35,371 nt of DNA from Flavobacteriales bacterium (GTDB lineage: Bacteria > Bacteroidota > Bacteroidia > Flavobacteriales_D > Parvicellaceae): assembly GCA_018401455.1 (NCBI GenBank), contig JAGYKU010000028.1, forward strand, positions 1 through 35,371. Reading direction: 5' to 3'. The notes beneath the pieces are model-generated. The model was not told the DNA's origin. It made no database searches and saw nothing but the letters and a program-made list of their open reading frames with translations. Positions within the stretch are counted from its first letter, which is position 1, and every line of letters begins with the position of its first letter. Positions 35,328 through 35,371 of this stretch are shown here, piece by piece. A program made the translations under genes and the position numbers.

Positions 35328-35371
35328 CGAAGTTCGATAAAGTCAACACTAAAAGTAGAAGCGAATATTTG

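Overview
The window is AT-rich bacterial DNA that looks like Bacteroidota, most likely a flavobacterial-type marine or freshwater lineage. The evidence is: two giant secreted proteins with type IX secretion (T9SS) C-terminal tails, a periplasmic propeller protein fused to a SpoIIE phosphatase, RHS core motifs of the Bacteroidetes kind (NHLGNVLAV, YGFNGMEKDDE), and several TAnnTTTG promoter elements. No tRNA, rRNA or CRISPR array was seen. I cannot name genus or species from the sequence.

Layout. 1-49 may be the end of an insertion sequence lying outside the window. 228-4563 is a tight three-gene unit: a PrsW-like membrane protease, an ATP-cone/Mrr-type nuclease and a beta-CASP metallo-beta-lactamase ribonuclease; the last two overlap. 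4952-7515 holds topB and aroK, joined by a TTGA stop/start overlap. 7543-11195 is all minus strand: a DUF4197 lipoprotein with its own terminator, then a nucleoside phosphorylase, a SirB1-type protein, and a SiaB kinase/SiaC phosphoprotein pair. 11561-17034 is a plus-strand unit of two exported proteins and a propeller/Y_Y_Y/SpoIIE phosphatase broken by one frameshift. 17071-21253 carries an acidic hypothetical protein, aroC, a DUF4442 hotdog protein, a lipoprotein, a short repeat cluster, a YceI-like protein and a small outer-membrane-like protein.

21353-28832 encodes two large T9SS substrates, an N-acetylmuramoyl-L-alanine amidase and a GH18 hydrolase. They share the same accessory modules, so together they could attack both the peptide and the glycan part of peptidoglycan or related polymers outside the cell. 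28837-35371 is the most unusual part. It holds two 5'-truncated RHS core cassettes with different C-terminal tips, each followed by a gene for an exported protein, and each closed by a GC-rich palindromic repeat. One core copy has decayed through three frameshifts, and the two cores show alternating near-identical and diverged blocks. I read this as an array of displaced RHS tips (polymorphic-toxin reservoir), probably continuing past the right edge.

SiaB/SiaC and the SpoIIE phosphatase together suggest a partner-switching phosphorylation circuit in which the broken phosphatase may have been the outward-facing input, but the genes are on opposite strands and this link is inference.
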